Under the pieces are notes generated by a model that saw nothing but the letters and a program-made list of their open reading frames with translations, ran no database searches and was not told the origin of the DNA. Below, one piece after another: positions 29,332-30,214 of a stretch of 30,214 nucleotides of DNA. This DNA comes from Byssothecium circinans (Eukaryota; Ascomycota; Dothideomycetes; Pleosporales; Massarinaceae). The DNA is taken from NCBI GenBank assembly GCA_010015675.1, contig ML976982.1, positions 10,105 through 40,318 on the forward strand. Direction: 5' to 3'. A program made the position numbers and the translations under genes. Within the stretch, counting starts at the first letter, position 1; every line of letters starts with the position of its first letter.

Positions 29332-29836
29332 CCGAGCCACCCGGGGAAGTGAGCCACCCCTCAGAAATCGGCCACCCCTCAGAAAATCGCGATATCTCCA
29401 CATCAACGCTACCAAAATGGCCAACCGTGAGGCAGCAATTCAAGCAGCTATTAGTGATCTTAATGCTGGTCTTTTTTCTAGTCAACGAGCTGCTGCAAAG
29501 GCATATGCTATCCCCCGAGCCACGCTCTCTGCGCGCGTACGCGGTTTACAAACCCGGCAAAACAGCCACGTATACCAGCAACTATTAACTCCACAACAAG
29601 AAGACTTTCTTGTACAATGGATCCTCGAAGAAGACGCACGCGGTTTTCCTCCCTCGCACGCTCGCGCACGAGAAATGGCCAATCGAATACTAAGGATGAA
29701 TGGGAACAACAATCCTGTGGGCAAGCACTGGCTATCCTTCTTCACCAAGCGCAACCCACGCGTCGCCTCTATTGTGGGTAGGAAGATAGAGGCTGCGAGA
29801 GCTGAGGGAGCAACACAAAGGCAGATACGCGAGTAT
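29332..29836 (+). mobile_element. 5' part of a pogo-like element of another subfamily (element 8)
   Basis: After TA 29330-29331 the end starts CCGAGCCACCCGGGGAAGTG and carries repeated GCCACCC motifs at 29336, 29353 and 29371 (spacing 17 and 18 bp), two of them as exact GCCACCCCTCAGAAA. A transposase N-terminus follows. The transposase is lost at about 29837, where AT-rich sequence begins, and no right TIR is inside the window. Confidence 0.75.
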
Positions 29837-29839
29837 TAA
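29417..29839 (+). pseudogene. Transposase N-terminal fragment of element 8
   Basis: ATG 29417 gives MANREAAIQAAISDLNAGLF, a psq-type HTH (QRAAAKAYAIPRATLSARVRG), then a CENP-B/Tc5-type HTH (LTPQQEDFLVQWILEEDARG to GKHWLSFFTKRNPRVASIVG), then RKIEAARAEGATQRQIREY and a stop at 29837-29839. In full-length relatives the sequence at this point continues into the spacer before the first catalytic Asp, so the DDE domain is absent. No RIP-type stops occur in the surviving part. The cut point tat-taa and the change to AT-rich DNA suggest a later insertion or a deletion junction. Confidence 0.75.
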
Positions 29840-30214
29840 ATATATATAATTATATATATAATAGCTATATTCGTAATAAGCTTAATAAAGGCTTTTTATC
29901 AGATTGTTGGTATTCCACTGTCTTAATATTTTGAGTAAAAGTAATAATACAGTTATTAATTATAACTATAATAGTATCGTCCTATAAAATCTAATATAGG
30001 TAAAATAACTACTGTATTTTATATAACAAACGTTATAAAACATTTGCTTATGTCAGCAATTTATAATCGTGATTAATAGGCGATCCTATAAAAGGACACT
30101 TTGTAAAAAGTGCTAAAATAATTTATTACGAGCGTAATTTTCACGATAGTGTAATATAACTTTTATTACCTAAAAGAATATATAGTTATACACTATATTT
30201 AGATTAAAGCTAAG
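29840..30214. other. AT-rich sequence at the right edge
   Basis: No gene. It begins with a near-palindromic TA run (tatatataattatatata) next to the broken transposase frame, and continues AT-rich with a small hairpin (CACTTT gta AAAAGTG, around 30099-30114). It may be an AT-rich insertion in element 8 or RIP-mutated DNA continuing outside the window. Confidence 0.45.

Overview
The window comes from a filamentous ascomycete (Pezizomycotina-type) nuclear genome. The evidence is short GT..AG introns with CTAAC/CTAAT-like branch sites, fungal gene families (aminoglycoside-phosphotransferase-like kinase, NAD(P)-binding epimerase-like SDR, MADS-like small protein), and large AT-rich tracts whose stop codons read as CpA-to-TpA changes (CAA/CAG/CGA/TGG to TAA/TAG/TGA), the signature of repeat-induced point mutation (RIP). 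There is one 260-base assembly gap.

Layout. 1-6250 is RIP-mutated: a probable pogo-type transposon end at the left edge, a 17-bp minisatellite, a mutated but intron-containing serine palmitoyltransferase subunit 1 (LCB1) pseudogene (579-2207), a second mutated ORF of unknown function (4748-5269), a 261-bp MITE (5320-5580), and two arrays of a ctaatccct repeat facing each other (5827-6237). 6300-9770 is normal-composition DNA with few convincing genes: a short ORF, a dynamin C-terminal remnant, and a protein resembling the N-terminus of T5orf172/MUG113 proteins without the nuclease domain.

9774-17410 is an old two-gene locus opened by transposons. A small MADS-like gene on the minus strand is split by pogo/Fot1 element 1 (10006-12034); joining the flanks across one TA restores an uninterrupted 86-codon frame. 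Beside it, elements 2 and 3 (12274-16450) sit tail to tail in what was the roughly 295-bp divergent promoter between the MADS-like gene and a plus-strand APH-like kinase gene, which itself carries a 1-base frameshift. 17807-18454 holds part of an unrecognised two-exon minus-strand gene.

19238-27362 is a run of four pogo/Fot1 elements (4 to 7), each joined to the next by a single TA. Elements 4 and 5 are heavily RIP-mutated, 6 is mutated except near one end, and 7 has a complete 629-aa DD35D transposase. 27970-29093 is a two-exon SDR gene. 29332 onward is the 5' part of a different pogo-like element, cut short by AT-rich DNA that runs off the window.

The most distinctive patterns are (a) elements stacked with exactly one TA between them, which suggests insertion into the target-site duplication of an older relative, and (b) a 17-bp direct-repeat period in at least seven terminal repeats whose sequences differ, matching the length of the site recognised by CENP-B-type DNA-binding domains, which these transposases carry.
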